Positions 1 through 9,366 of a DNA stretch of 42,578 nucleotides are shown piece after piece. The stretch covers positions 1-42,578 of the forward strand of contig JALKBU010000403.1 of NCBI GenBank assembly GCA_023091735.1, read 5' to 3'. Origin of the DNA: Trichomonas tenax. Taxonomy: Eukaryota; Parabasalia; Trichomonadida; Trichomonadidae. Under the pieces are notes generated by a model. The model did not search any database and was not told where the DNA came from. It saw nothing but the letters and a program-made list of their open reading frames with translations. Position numbers and translations under genes: made by a program. The stretch's first letter is position 1; each line of letters starts with the position of its first letter.

Positions 1-110
1 TTTTATGCTAACATCGACATAGTGCACTCGGTGCAGTTAGTATTTTAACCCCTTTTCCTCAAATCTTAACGTGCAAACTTCACTAAATCATAAAATCCCC
101 TTCATTTATC

Positions 111-543
111 CTAGCCGGGCTGCGAGCAAGCTCGCAGCAGAGGCTCATTTGTGTGTGTGTAGGGATTATGTTCAACTAAATTTAGCATTATTGACAAAGC
201 TCGACTGATTGATTCCTGCTGCTTAAGTAATGCTTTCAGTTCTTCATAATCATTCTTGATATCATTAAAGTTTGAAAGTTCTCGTGTTGTTGAATAAGGA
301 TTTTCTGGAGGTGGTGCATACGAAATTTTAACATTTTCATTTTTGACTTCATCTGATTTTGTCGGAACTATTACAATACCGTCTTCATCAATATCCGGTT
401 TGCCTATTTCTCTGGCTTTTGGCAGGTGCAGCATTAACATTTACACTTTGCGAATTTGTATTTGATGGGGATTGATTCTTTAAATCAACTAAAGCCATAA
501 ATCCCTTACTTACTGAAATCACTTTATTTTTTGGTACGCTCAT
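111..543 (-). pseudogene. Frameshifted small gene of the virus-like cluster, unrecognised
   Basis: On the minus strand an ATG at 543 opens a 51-codon frame that stops at 388-390. A second frame, open from 440 to 111, continues with similar composition: acidic, then a Pro-rich patch, then a helical Glu/Leu/Lys stretch. The two overlap at about 405-440, around a short T run, so a single indel explains the break. The intact product would have been about 140 residues. I do not recognise the family. It lies 56 bp downstream of the capsid-like gene in the same orientation, so it was probably the next gene of the same element. The last codons run into a GC-rich hairpin. It could instead be two unrelated small ORFs, but the overlap at one point argues for one broken gene. 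Confidence 0.45.
119..138. repeat. Perfect GC-rich hairpin
   Basis: Nine-base perfect inverted arms (119-127 and 130-138) are separated by AA. It is strikingly GC-rich for this AT-rich region. It overlaps the end of the small broken gene and could be a transcript-end structure or an element-border feature; the sequence does not decide. Confidence 0.6.
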
Positions 544-598
544 TTAATTAGAAGAAAAAAATAAATTAATAAGAAAATTTGAAGTTAATTTATACCAT

Positions 599-1934
599 TC
601 ATGCTGCTGCTAATATCTGCTCAATTGAAGCTTCAGTAATAGAAATTTGTGGAGATCCTGCAGGTTTCATATTTCTTAATTTCACCAAAGTATCGCAAGT
701 AAAGATTCCAACAGGCTGAGCGTATGGTACTGTTGCATTCGGGCCATCTCTTGTTCCGATCAATTGAATTTGAACCTTTTCTGATGTAGAAATACCTCCC
801 ATGAAGTCTTCAGAATCTGATAAAGGAATGCTATTCCAATCATTTGAACGATCACCAGCATTATATAAAACAGTGTCTGCTTCAATAGCACCAGCTGCAG
901 TAAAGTTTTTAATTCTTCTGTACAGTTGAAGTGAATTCGAGAAGTCTTTATTAACCGACGTAGTAGGCAGATTGTTAAAGTTCATGGCGTCAAGAGTTAA
1001 ATTAACGCTTCGGTAATCTTCATTCAATTTAACTCGTTCTCTCGGGTACATCTTCCCGTCAACGTTAAATTGATATTCAATGCCCGGATTTTCAAAGCAT
1101 GTATATGAATTATTATCTTTCTTGAAAACCATAAACATAGAGTCTGTGTGTTTTAGTTCTACAGTCATGGCGTTATCAATAGTTGAATCTGCGTTAATTG
1201 TTTTTTTTATAATCCTTAGGCTTAATAACATGAATCGGGAATAATAATGAAACCTGAATGTATTTAGCAGCTAAAGCATTGAAAGCATCCATCTGTAACA
1301 TATATTTTGCTAACCTTATTTCACATTTCGTGCATTCATGTTTATCGAATGTAATCGTAAATGTTGAGTAATTAGGTGTTCCCATGTCGTTATTTGCTGC
1401 TGTAATCTTCCACGGCAATGTTTGACCGATATTATGAAATCCAAAATTATACTTCATGCCGTTCTTATTAAATTCTGTTTCAAAAACACCAGCGCCTGTT
1501 GCACTAATATTCCACGGATCAAATAACAGATCTTGAACAAAGCAAAGACAAATTCCGTGATACGATGGGATTAATTCAATTGCCCATTTACCCTGGAAGT
1601 TTGCGATATAACGAAGATAGCGAAGAGTTAAGAACGAATTCAAATAAACTTTTGTGTATAATCCAACTTTAATCGTTCTGTTGCCATCGATTTGCGATAA
1701 ATCAAGATAAACTCCTGGTACATTTGGATCCATTCTCCTAATTATATCAATAGTTGCGTAATCAGAACTTGTTTCTTTAGCTTCCGGCTGAACTGAATTC
1801 CTTAACGCAAACCATTCATAATTAGCAAAATTGACTGTTTGAATTTGGTCTGAATTACTGTATAAACGATATCCGTTAATGCATTCAGGAGCGTATTGAT
1901 AACCAAAATAAAATAATGGTTTTACGATATTCAT
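599..1934 (-). pseudogene. Putative capsid-like protein gene of a virus/Polinton-like element, split by a frameshift
   Basis: Two long minus-strand frames abut: a true ATG at 1934 reading to a stop at 1194, and a second frame read from about 1231 to a TGA at 599. They overlap in an A8 run (T8 on the plus strand, about 1201-1208). Reading before the run in one frame and after it in the other gives about 440 codons without other stops, so one indel, or a programmed slip, separates them. Both halves are rich in beta-type, Asn/Phe/Tyr-containing sequence. The second half has an FKxD...NPGIxY...DGKMYPRE stretch that reminds me of double-jelly-roll major capsid proteins of Polinton-like viruses. 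That assignment is pattern memory, not a search result. Its neighbours, a D5-like helicase upstream and a small gene downstream, fit a DNA-virus-derived element. The alternative is an unrelated structural protein. Confidence 0.5.
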
Positions 1935-1977
1935 AAAATAAAGTTAATTTTTAAAAAAAATATTTTTTATCAATTAA

Positions 1978-2356
1978 GAAATAAACAAGTCAACAATAAA
2001 CACAGTCGCTATAGTTTCTGAACAAATTAATGAAGATTACGAATGGATTCAGTACAATTCAAAATTACGAATCATTCATTCTGTCAAAGAAGATTACTTT
2101 CAAATGCAATCAATACTTAAGGCTTGTAATGCTCCTGAATTTAAGAAAGTATCGGATTAGTTTGAAAATCAGAGCACAAGAGAGCTTTTGAGTGAGTTAA
2201 CTCGACTTCAGGAAAAAGCGAAGTCGCAAGAACCTTGTGAAAATCGTAAAAGTTTCACAAAATAGAAATTTATGGATTAAAATCGGTGATGAATTTTATA
2301 GAAAAGATAGACATTATACTTATAAGCATTTACTTAAAACAGATGACGAAAAATAA
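1978..2356 (+). pseudogene. Decayed plus-strand gene of the virus-like cluster, unrecognised
   Basis: The plus frame from 1978 is open and protein-like (mixed Lys/Glu/Ile/Gln, helical) to an in-frame TAG at 2158-2160. It continues sensibly to a TAG at 2263-2265. A neighbouring frame then carries on from about 2238 (VKIVKVSQNRNLWIKIG...) to a TAA at 2354-2356. That makes one stop and one frameshift in about 125 codons. No convincing ATG is visible at the 5' end; the first in-frame ATG is at 2104. It converges on the next gene, with stops 18 bp apart. This is the only member of the cluster on the plus strand. I do not recognise the family. Confidence 0.4.
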
Positions 2357-2373
2357 AAATATAAAGTTTATTT

Positions 2374-2840
2374 TTAAAGTGCATCTGGATCAATTTCAAT
2401 TTCATCGTTGGGATCTTCTTCATCAAATTCAACGTCATCATTATTTTTATCTTCTTTATTCCCTTCATTCAACTTATCTTTCAGCGTTTGCAATAACTGT
2501 TCATCTTTTACTTTCATTAATTTTTTTCGGATGATATATAATTCCTGAATCTAAAGCCTTTGTTTCAGCTCTTATCATTATTTTTGCAAATGTTTTCGAT
2601 TTATTAATTTTGAAAAATTCATCAGTTAAATTTGATATATTTAAGATTAGGGAATGATTCATAAATTAATGCATTATCAATTAATTTACCGTCTATCACG
2701 AATCCTAATGGTATAATATTAAATTTACCCTTAAACTTTTTGTTTTCATAAAACTCCTAAAAGTAAATATTCAACTGTTCTTTAACATTAAGTTTTTTCA
2801 TTAATTGATTTATTGACACGAAATCAGAATCAATGGTCAT
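2374..2840 (-). pseudogene. Decayed small gene between helicase and capsid-like genes, unrecognised
   Basis: An ATG at 2840 starts a minus-strand frame with an in-frame TAG at 2757-2759. It continues (FNIIPLGFVIDGKLIDNA...) to about 2640, shifts frame once, shifts again at the T7 run near 2521-2527, and ends at 2374-2376. The tail is very acidic (DEEDPNDEIEIDPD). In total it is about 155 codons with one stop and two frameshifts. It starts just after the helicase tail in the same orientation, so it was probably co-inherited with it. The acidic tail suggests a small accessory or nucleic-acid-protein-binding role only in the loosest sense. I cannot name the family. Confidence 0.4.
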
Positions 2841-2873
2841 TTTAATAAAGATAAAAATAAAATTATTTTAAAA

Positions 2874-3685
2874 TTAAGTTGAATCTTTAGGTAAATCATC
2901 AATTATCATTTTTTCTAAATCTTCATTATATTTTCCTATTTTTCATAAACTTCAGGCAGAAGCGTATAAACCTTTTGAGTTTTTCCGTTAATCCATTTAG
3001 CTTTTGATCCCCCCGTATATTGTTTAATGTAACTTATAAACTTACGAGATGAACACTCCTTAAACCTATTCCTACCGACAAACTCGATGTATAAATTAAA
3101 TAAATCAGGACCGCTAATATCTTTAACCTGTTCGTAATACTCCCTTAGGAATAATTCATAACTTGATGCTGAAGCTTCTTTAATAATTTCTTTTTCATCC
3201 GTATTCAGAATATTTCGTAGATTAAAGTTTTTAACATCCATCATCATGGAAAACGTAAATAAATTTTGATAAAATTCTGGAGTAAATGATTCGCATAAAT
3301 TATCAAAATAATTAAAATCACCTCTATGCAAATCCGACGTTTTAGTTGCTAAATATCGTCTGTCTGTTTCCTCTATCTTAATCGGAATGTTATTATTACT
3401 GATCATTATAAAATATGCAACGTTCTCCGTTAATCTTATTTGTTCATTCTTTTGATTAATATTAATTTTTCTGTCTGTTATCATTGATTTTAACGAGTCA
3501 GAATTTAAATATTTATTGCAATCAATGCTTTGTAATTCGTTTAAAACCAATAATTTTTTATTTTCAAGCACAGCATTAAATTTTCCAACAATTAACTCAA
3601 TCGTTGTTATATTTTCGTTGGCGTATCTTGCCATTAACATGCACACCACGTTCGTAAAAACGTTTTTACCAGTTCCATTTGAAAT
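2874..3685 (-). pseudogene. Truncated D5/SF3-like (DUF5906-type) helicase of a virus-like element
   Basis: The minus frame opens after a TAA at 3686-3688. It immediately reads a Walker A-like SNGTGKN, then about 30 residues on a Walker B-like KKLLVLNEL, then an SNNNIPI segment and an ExDRRYL segment. This order matches the ATPase core of D5-like/DUF5906 superfamily 3 helicases found in NCLDV-type viruses, virophages and Polinton-like elements. The main frame stops at 2936; a +1 continuation through an A5 run adds about 20 residues, ending at 2874. Upstream of 3686 only a short remnant (EKKAKEIYEVI, in a shifted frame, about 3690-3723) survives, so the primase/N-terminal half is missing. GKN instead of GKS/T is odd for generic P-loops, though I believe it occurs in this family. 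The gene cannot make a full helicase. It heads the minus-strand cluster of broken genes. Confidence 0.65.
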
Positions 3686-3694
3686 TTATGACTT

Positions 3695-3917
3695 CATAAA
3701 TTTCTTTCGCTTTCTTTTCTTAGTTAGTTAGTTAGTTTTTGAAATCATCAATATTCATAAATTTTCAACATAAACTGCCCTAAATCCTAATCTCCACATC
3801 AAAATTAACGAAAAATAAAAATAACAACTGTTTCTTATCCAATCGTACAAATTTTATTTTTATCATTTCCTACCCCTTAAATCCTTTCGCTTTATTTTCT
3901 TAGTTAGTTTTTGAAAT
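3695..3917. repeat. Direct repeat 180 bp apart with TTAG tetranucleotide run
   Basis: A segment at about 3695-3745 (CTTTCGCTTT...TTCTTAGTTAG...TTTTTGAAAT) recurs at about 3875-3917 with few changes. The first copy has four TTAG units, the second two. The spacing is exactly 180 bp at the CTTTCGCTTT word. On the minus strand the first copy lies in the remnant upstream of the helicase, so this may be a partial duplication of its lost 5' region. Confidence 0.6.
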
Positions 3918-4248
3918 TAAATTGAATTTATTTTTGAAATTCCTAAAATAAAAATTTCAAGATTTTTCTTTTAAAAGATCAAAAATACAAAAAAATAATG
4001 TGCAACACATCATGGGCGGGAACTCAATGGAGAGAAAATAAAATGGCCGATCAATCTGGTCGGATCCGTAATATATGATAATTTTCCAATTTTGAAATCT
4101 CGAGAACTTAGGTTCACCAAGCTTAGTCCTTAATAGGGTATACTCCCCATGCCACATGAAATACACCATATAAATTTTATCGAAAAAATTGGGAGGAAGG
4201 GAGCGAGAAGGGCTTTTGATGATCATCATATAAGGCTAAAATATCTCA

Positions 4249-4260
4249 CTCGCGCGCGAG
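4249..4260. repeat. 12-bp CG-rich perfect palindrome
   Basis: CTCGCGCGCGAG is a perfect palindrome in otherwise AT-rich DNA. It is followed at once by GGGGTATTAGCG. Its function is unknown. Confidence 0.6.
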
Positions 4261-4333
4261 GGGTATTAGCGTCATAGAAATCGGAGGCGATTGACAAAAT
4301 AGAGGTATCTTTTTGTTTATTTTTTGTATATAA

Positions 4334-4375
4334 AATATTAAACCTTTTATTTTAATTATGGAAAGGTTTAATATT
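4334..4375. repeat. Perfect 14-bp stem-loop
   Basis: AATATTAAACCTTT at 4334-4347 is exactly inverted at 4362-4375, with a 14-nt loop. No gene ends nearby, so a terminator role is not supported. It may be a small MITE remnant. Confidence 0.65.
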
Positions 4376-5926
4376 CTTTAACGATAAGCAACCGATGGCC
4401 GATTCATATCCATTTGGTATTTAATTTAAATTGTGGATATGATAATACTCGTGAACGACTCGTCAGATTTAAAGAAATTGATCTCAGATAATTAAATATA
4501 CTAGAATTTGTCGCAATTTATATAAATATAGCAAAATTGGAGGGTATTTTTATTGTCATTGATATAAACTGCAAATAAAGCTTGATTGACATGTAATGAA
4601 TTCATTAGGTTGAAATTCTTCAACATAAATATCGTCATATTTCTTAGAATACATAGCAAATAAATCGGCAAATCTCAAGAATAATATCGGGCAAACTTTG
4701 AGTGAATAATATATATGTTTAGAGCAAAAACATCAACACATCATTGGGAATATGTCAGATTTGATTTTACATGTCAAAATTAAAATTCGACCGTTAACTC
4801 CTTTATATCACACTCTAAGAAGGAAAATAGAATGTACAATCTATGTAGTCAGCAATTTTTATGATAAAATTTGCCAAAATCTAGTTTTCGAAATGTCAAA
4901 GTCTGATCTTTTTATTTATCGATAACATGATGTTTTGACCCCATGGCCATTTTCACCTCAAGAAATGGGAGGGAAAGTCGGACGTAAGGCAGGCATAAAA
5001 ACAAATATTCGAAGAAATGAACTATTAGCCAATCACAAAAACTCAACAAAATGTTACAAAACACAATTCATTCTAATCTCTACTAAAAATTACATATGTT
5101 ACCTTTGCAATTTTTCTTTATTACTCACAGATAAAGAGATATTGATCAAAGAATGTTCATTTTAAAAAACAGTATTTTCTCGAAATTTACTCGATTAATC
5201 ACCAATTTTTATTTGGTAAAGCAGCTGCATATATATCCATCAGTTGATATCGAAAAGGTCCCGAGAAATCTAATTTTATATTTAAGTTTGATAAAAAATA
5301 TATCATAATAACAAATTTTCGTTCATAATCACAATTCCCCAGCAATCACCGAATATGAATGCAAAAGGCCAAAAGCAGAACTACAACATAACGATACATC
5401 AATCTATGGCGTTTGATAATTTTACCCAATACAATACGAACCTTATCAGATGTTGATAATGAATTTAATGTTCTCGTGGTTCGATTTCGATACACTTTTG
5501 AATCATAAAAAAAGTTGCGGTTCTGAAAAACCGTCGATAATAGCGGTTATTTCCTTCAAAAAAATCACAATTGATAAATTATAAAATATATCAATGTGGC
5601 AATCAAATTATTATGTTTCGTTATTTTAATTCAATTTCATTTGAATAATTCAATACCAAATCTTTTTATTATTTATGATAATTTGTGTTTCTAATGTGCT
5701 AGAGATAATTTTAATTTATAGAAAATTAACACTTTACATGACAGAATATTTTTATGATTGCTTTTCAATTGCAGAGTTAAATTTTTGTGGTAAATTGATT
5801 TCGAAAAGTAACATCAGTCAATTATTTAATTGAAAATTATAAATCATTAAAACTTTAAATTTGTAATCTACTTATTATCTATAACGAAAATACCCTGGCA
5901 TTGAAAAAAATACAAAAAATATTTTA

Positions 5927-6190
5927 ATGTCTGAATCATGCGAATCAACCGAATCTTCGGAGCCTCCTTGTAGTGGTTCAACCACAAACAAAGATAATGA
6001 TATATATAAAGACTTGGGATGCTTGAAATGCCATCCCAGCAAATTCCACTCGGAAATTAACCGTCCTCAGGCGCCATTTCACCCCAGGTCATTCGACTGG
6101 ATGAATGGTAAGTCTAAATTCCCGATAATTAAAAATCAATATAATATTCAAAATTCTCGGGTCACCCAAATGTTTGTTACGATGATTTAA
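5927..6190 (+). CDS. Possible small Ser/Glu-rich protein, doubtful
   Basis: An 87-codon ORF with a true ATG stands out from the surrounding AT-rich DNA because its first 60 codons are GC-richer and non-repetitive. The N-terminus is acidic and Ser-rich (MSESCESTESSEPP). It is followed by a CLKCHPSKFH segment with a CxxCH pattern and a Pro-rich stretch. The last 25 residues look like read-through of intergenic sequence. There is no TCA-type initiator close to the ATG. I recognise no family, and CxxCH in an 87-residue protein is not evidence of haem binding. It could be a fragment of a larger dead gene or a chance ORF. Confidence 0.3.
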   Translation: MSESCESTESSEPPCSGSTTNKDNDIYKDLGCLKCHPSKFHSEINRPQAPFHPRSFDWMNGKSKFPIIKNQYNIQNSRVTQMFVTMI

Positions 6191-8181
6191 CTCATTACGC
6201 GAATTAAACCATTAGTTTTTTTTAACGATGATTTTTATAAAAATATATTCTCGCAAAACTTCTCACATATAGTGCTGCAGCATAGGAATTCACTTTTTAC
6301 AATAAAACTTTCATAAAAATACCAAGATTGTGATAAAATTAAAAAAAAATATTGTGCTTTTCGAAATATAAGGACTACACATACTTTAGAATCGATTTTT
6401 ACGGTGAAATGAAGTTTTTATTTTTTTTGACACAAGATAAAATACTTATCGTCTTTTGACATTTGGTAATTTACATGACAAAGGATTTCATTTTTGTTCA
6501 AAATTAAATGAATTACACCTCAACAAATGACAATCAATGGTATTACCACCTGTGGTGACGTATCTTTATCCTTTTCTCAGATATTGCTAATCTTCATATT
6601 TTAAATTCAAATCTTTCATGGAGTCGATTCCTAAGTGAAAAATTAATGAGAAAGATATAGATTGCTGATTTCCAAACAACCAAAAAGAATATTTAAAGGT
6701 TAATTTTCCTCGACCTCAAAAAAATCTTTAAAAATCGATCTTCTGTTCTTTTTGTTGCTCTGAAATTTATATACAGCAAATTTCACAAGCTAATACACCA
6801 ATGTGCATAAATTGGATTCGAATTAAGAGTGATTTTGTAAAAAGGCATCAAATTCAAATGTTGAATTCATTCTTTATGGAAAAATCAGAATCTTTAATTT
6901 TTGAGTTCAGTTTTGATTGTTCCAAAAAAAGAAGAATAAACCAAAGAGATAAAAAATGAGTAAGAGATATTTGTTTAAATACCAATTTAAACTATATTTT
7001 TACTTATTTAAGCATTCTCATCCTTAAATGATTAGAGTTTCTCTCATAAGTGATAATGCAATCCTAACAATAGCGGCCTTGTGTAACAATAAATGTTTGG
7101 GAGTACTGATTTGAGATAAGCATATAGAAGGGAGTATCTATTTCCTTTGTGAATAATTCCTTTAATTTTTGTCTGGCTCCATCTTCTGTCGTGAGAAATA
7201 ATATTTTTTTTGAAAAAAAAAAATCTGATATCTTTAGAAAAGTTACTGGCAAATGTTGTAGAGTATGTGTGACTAATATACATGATTGTTATATTAACCT
7301 AAAACTTAAATTTGATAAACGAAATGCTATTTGATAATAGGCACTTAAAGAAATATGGAATATTTGATCTGCAGCATATCATCTGCTTATGGGTAATCAT
7401 GGTGAAATTCATAACTATAATATATAAACCCAAAAATTATGACAAAAATCAAATAGTTTATGATTATGATTATATATTATTGTAACTGTGCTGATTTACT
7501 GCTTATTTTTGATAATCAGTGGCGGATGAAAGGAATGTTAAAGATAGTTTTTAGAGACATTTTTTAATTCGAAAAGATATACAAATGACTATGAGCGAAT
7601 AATTGAAACCATAAATAGCATAGAGCTCCCATAACTCATTTGTTGAGTAAATAGATTCTACTGCCTTTATCCCAAGGAGAAATCATTGAATAAAAAGATA
7701 TACATCAAAGAATTTGTTAAGTGGCGACTATCTTGAGATATTAATCATTCAAAATTATAACCTTATCACATAAACAGGGATTAAAAATGCATTATCTTTT
7801 CAAGTATATTCAACCGAAAAAGTTGTAATATTGATAAAAGGATATTACATCATTTTTACTATATTATTACAGTTAAGGATTTTTAATATCATTATCATAG
7901 ACAGTTAACTTTGCATGTTAGTTGCCCTTTATTTTTGTTTAAAAAATCCTTTTCAGCCTGAAAAAAAGCATGATTTGTGGATTTTAAATCAACCAAACGA
8001 TCAACTTCATATCTGTTAATTAATGGATATTTATACACCAGATGAATATCACTCTATCATGATTTAGACTTCTATTGTCTTCTATGGGGTTCAAAAACGC
8101 TTCTTTTATCTTCTGGGCAGCGGAACAAAGAAAAAAGTTGAGTCAAAATTGTAAAAAAATCACAGCAAAGCAGTATAATGT
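6191..8181. other. Gene-poor AT-rich stretch with a possible protein remnant
   Basis: There is no clear gene. On the minus strand at 7064-7252 a 62-codon frame has a protein-like core (DGARQKLKELFTKEIDTPFY) that may be the relic of a gene. I do not recognise it, and its first third is homopolymer-derived. One TTTACATGWCA word lies at 6470-6480. Confidence 0.4.
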
Positions 8182-9013
8182 TTATTCAATAGAACCATTG
8201 AATTTTAAGAATTGAACTATTTCGAAAGATTTCATTTCTATTGCAATTGATAATGGAGATTTATATAACAATGATGATAAAATGTGAATGTTTGATGTAA
8301 CATCATAATGATGATAAAATGTGAATGATTGAAGTAATATCATGATGATGATAAAATGCAAATGATTCATTAGTTTCATGTTGACATCAACGCCATTTTC
8401 AACTAAATATTGAACGATTTCGAGAGACTTCGTTTCTATTGCAATTGATAATGGGGATTTATAGCATAAAAATGATATAATGTGAATGATTGATGTCATA
8501 TCATAATGATGACAAAATGTGAATGATTAATTTTATATCATAATGATGATGAAATATGAATGATTGATATTATATCATAATGGTTATTAAATTAGTTTGA
8601 TTTACTTGATTTATTGACGGACAAAATTTAATTGTATATGAATCGCATTCAAATTTCCAATATGAAATAGTAAAACTTCAAAATTTCCATAATACAAATA
8701 ACTGATAACTTTCATCCATCTGATTGATCCTTTTTTCTTTGAGAAGCCAATTAAAAATGACATTATGGTGATAAGTAATCGCGGCGTCTAAATCTTCATC
8801 TGATATTGTATGACCGTCATTAAATAAAGACATGATGATGTTTCTGTTACCTCCTTCAACTGCATGAACAAATGTTTGATTAGTAATTGTGCTTCCCATC
8901 AATTTAAGATACTCGAAACAGTTTTCAGATCCATATTTACACGCAGCATCAATTAATGATAGTTCATTATTGCATTTCTGATTTATATCAAATGATTCTT
9001 CCGCTGCCTCAGC
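8182..9013 (-). pseudogene. Broken ankyrin-repeat / DUF3447-like gene
   Basis: On the minus strand 9013-8678 is open from just after a TAG (9014-9016). It reads a helical-repeat segment of the kind common in trichomonad ankyrin proteins (LIDAACKYGSENCFEYLKL, then AVEGGNRNIIMSLF, then YHHNVIFNWLL), resembling DUF3447. After a stop at 8678 and about 180 bp of satellite-like DNA, the frame 8499-8182 resumes. It has two ankyrin units (KSPLSIAIETKSLEIVQYLVENG and a near copy, KSPLSIAIEMKSFEIVQFL) separated by 37-bp repeats read as hydrophobic filler. No start codon region, promoter or full repeat array remains, so this is a fragment. Intact relatives are typically several hundred residues long. 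Ankyrin genes form very large families in these parasites, with many copies dead. Confidence 0.65.
8270..8579. repeat. 37-bp satellite units in two clusters within the ankyrin remnant
   Basis: Units of about 37 bp (core ATGATGATAAAATGTGAATG) start near 8270, 8307 and 8345, and again near 8471, 8506 and 8543. The two clusters flank a duplicated ankyrin unit, so block 8205-8306 resembles block 8409-8505. Three units total 111 bp, a multiple of three, which is why the ankyrin frame stays open through the first cluster. Confidence 0.7.
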
Positions 9014-9366
9014 CTACAGTTCTTCAAGTTTGTCCCATGAAACTGAGTGGAAAACTATTCCTTGCCTTCGGTACGAGATACTCGGTTTCTACATTCGAGA
9101 TCCGCATGAAATATATGGAACTAAGCGAAATTAATAAAATGAAACATTTTATTAAAATATTTTTTTTTTCAAAATCAACATTCATGAATATTCTCACAGA
9201 AAAATCTCAGTTTAAATTATGATAAAATATTCGTAGTATCCTCCCGCAGATATATATCTAAATTTAAAAGAAACTAATGAAGATGTTAACATAAAGATCT
9301 TAACACGACAGTTAAGTTTTGCTTTAGTAAAAACAAAAATATGTAAAACCAAGCAAATAACTTTTA
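9014..9366. other. Spacer between ankyrin remnant and IFT172
   Basis: No gene is supported. Immediately after the IFT172 stop, the minus strand reads TAATAAAAG, so a trichomonad-style TAAA-type 3'-end signal overlaps or adjoins the stop codon. Confidence 0.5.

Larger units (their letters stand above)
3918..5926. other. Gene-poor AT-rich stretch
   Basis: I see no supportable gene here. The minus-strand frame 3957-4229 and plus-strand frame 4935-5165 have no motif and unremarkable composition. The stretch holds a 12-bp CG palindrome (4249-4260), a 14-bp-arm stem-loop (4334-4375), and two copies of the word TTTACATGWCA (4766-4776 and 5733-5743). Confidence 0.5.

Noticed and set aside
3957..4229. 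90-codon minus-strand ORF
   Set aside because: No motif, odd hydrophobic/Trp composition, no initiator, and stem-loop repeats nearby. It probably arose by chance.
4935..5165. 76-codon plus-strand ORF
   Set aside because: Only a short GC-richer patch at its start looks coding; the rest follows base composition.
6108..6116. ATGGTAAGT within the 5927 ORF as a possible intron donor
   Set aside because: Trichomonad introns use a GTATGT-type donor with an extended ACTAACACACAG-type acceptor. No such acceptor is seen downstream.
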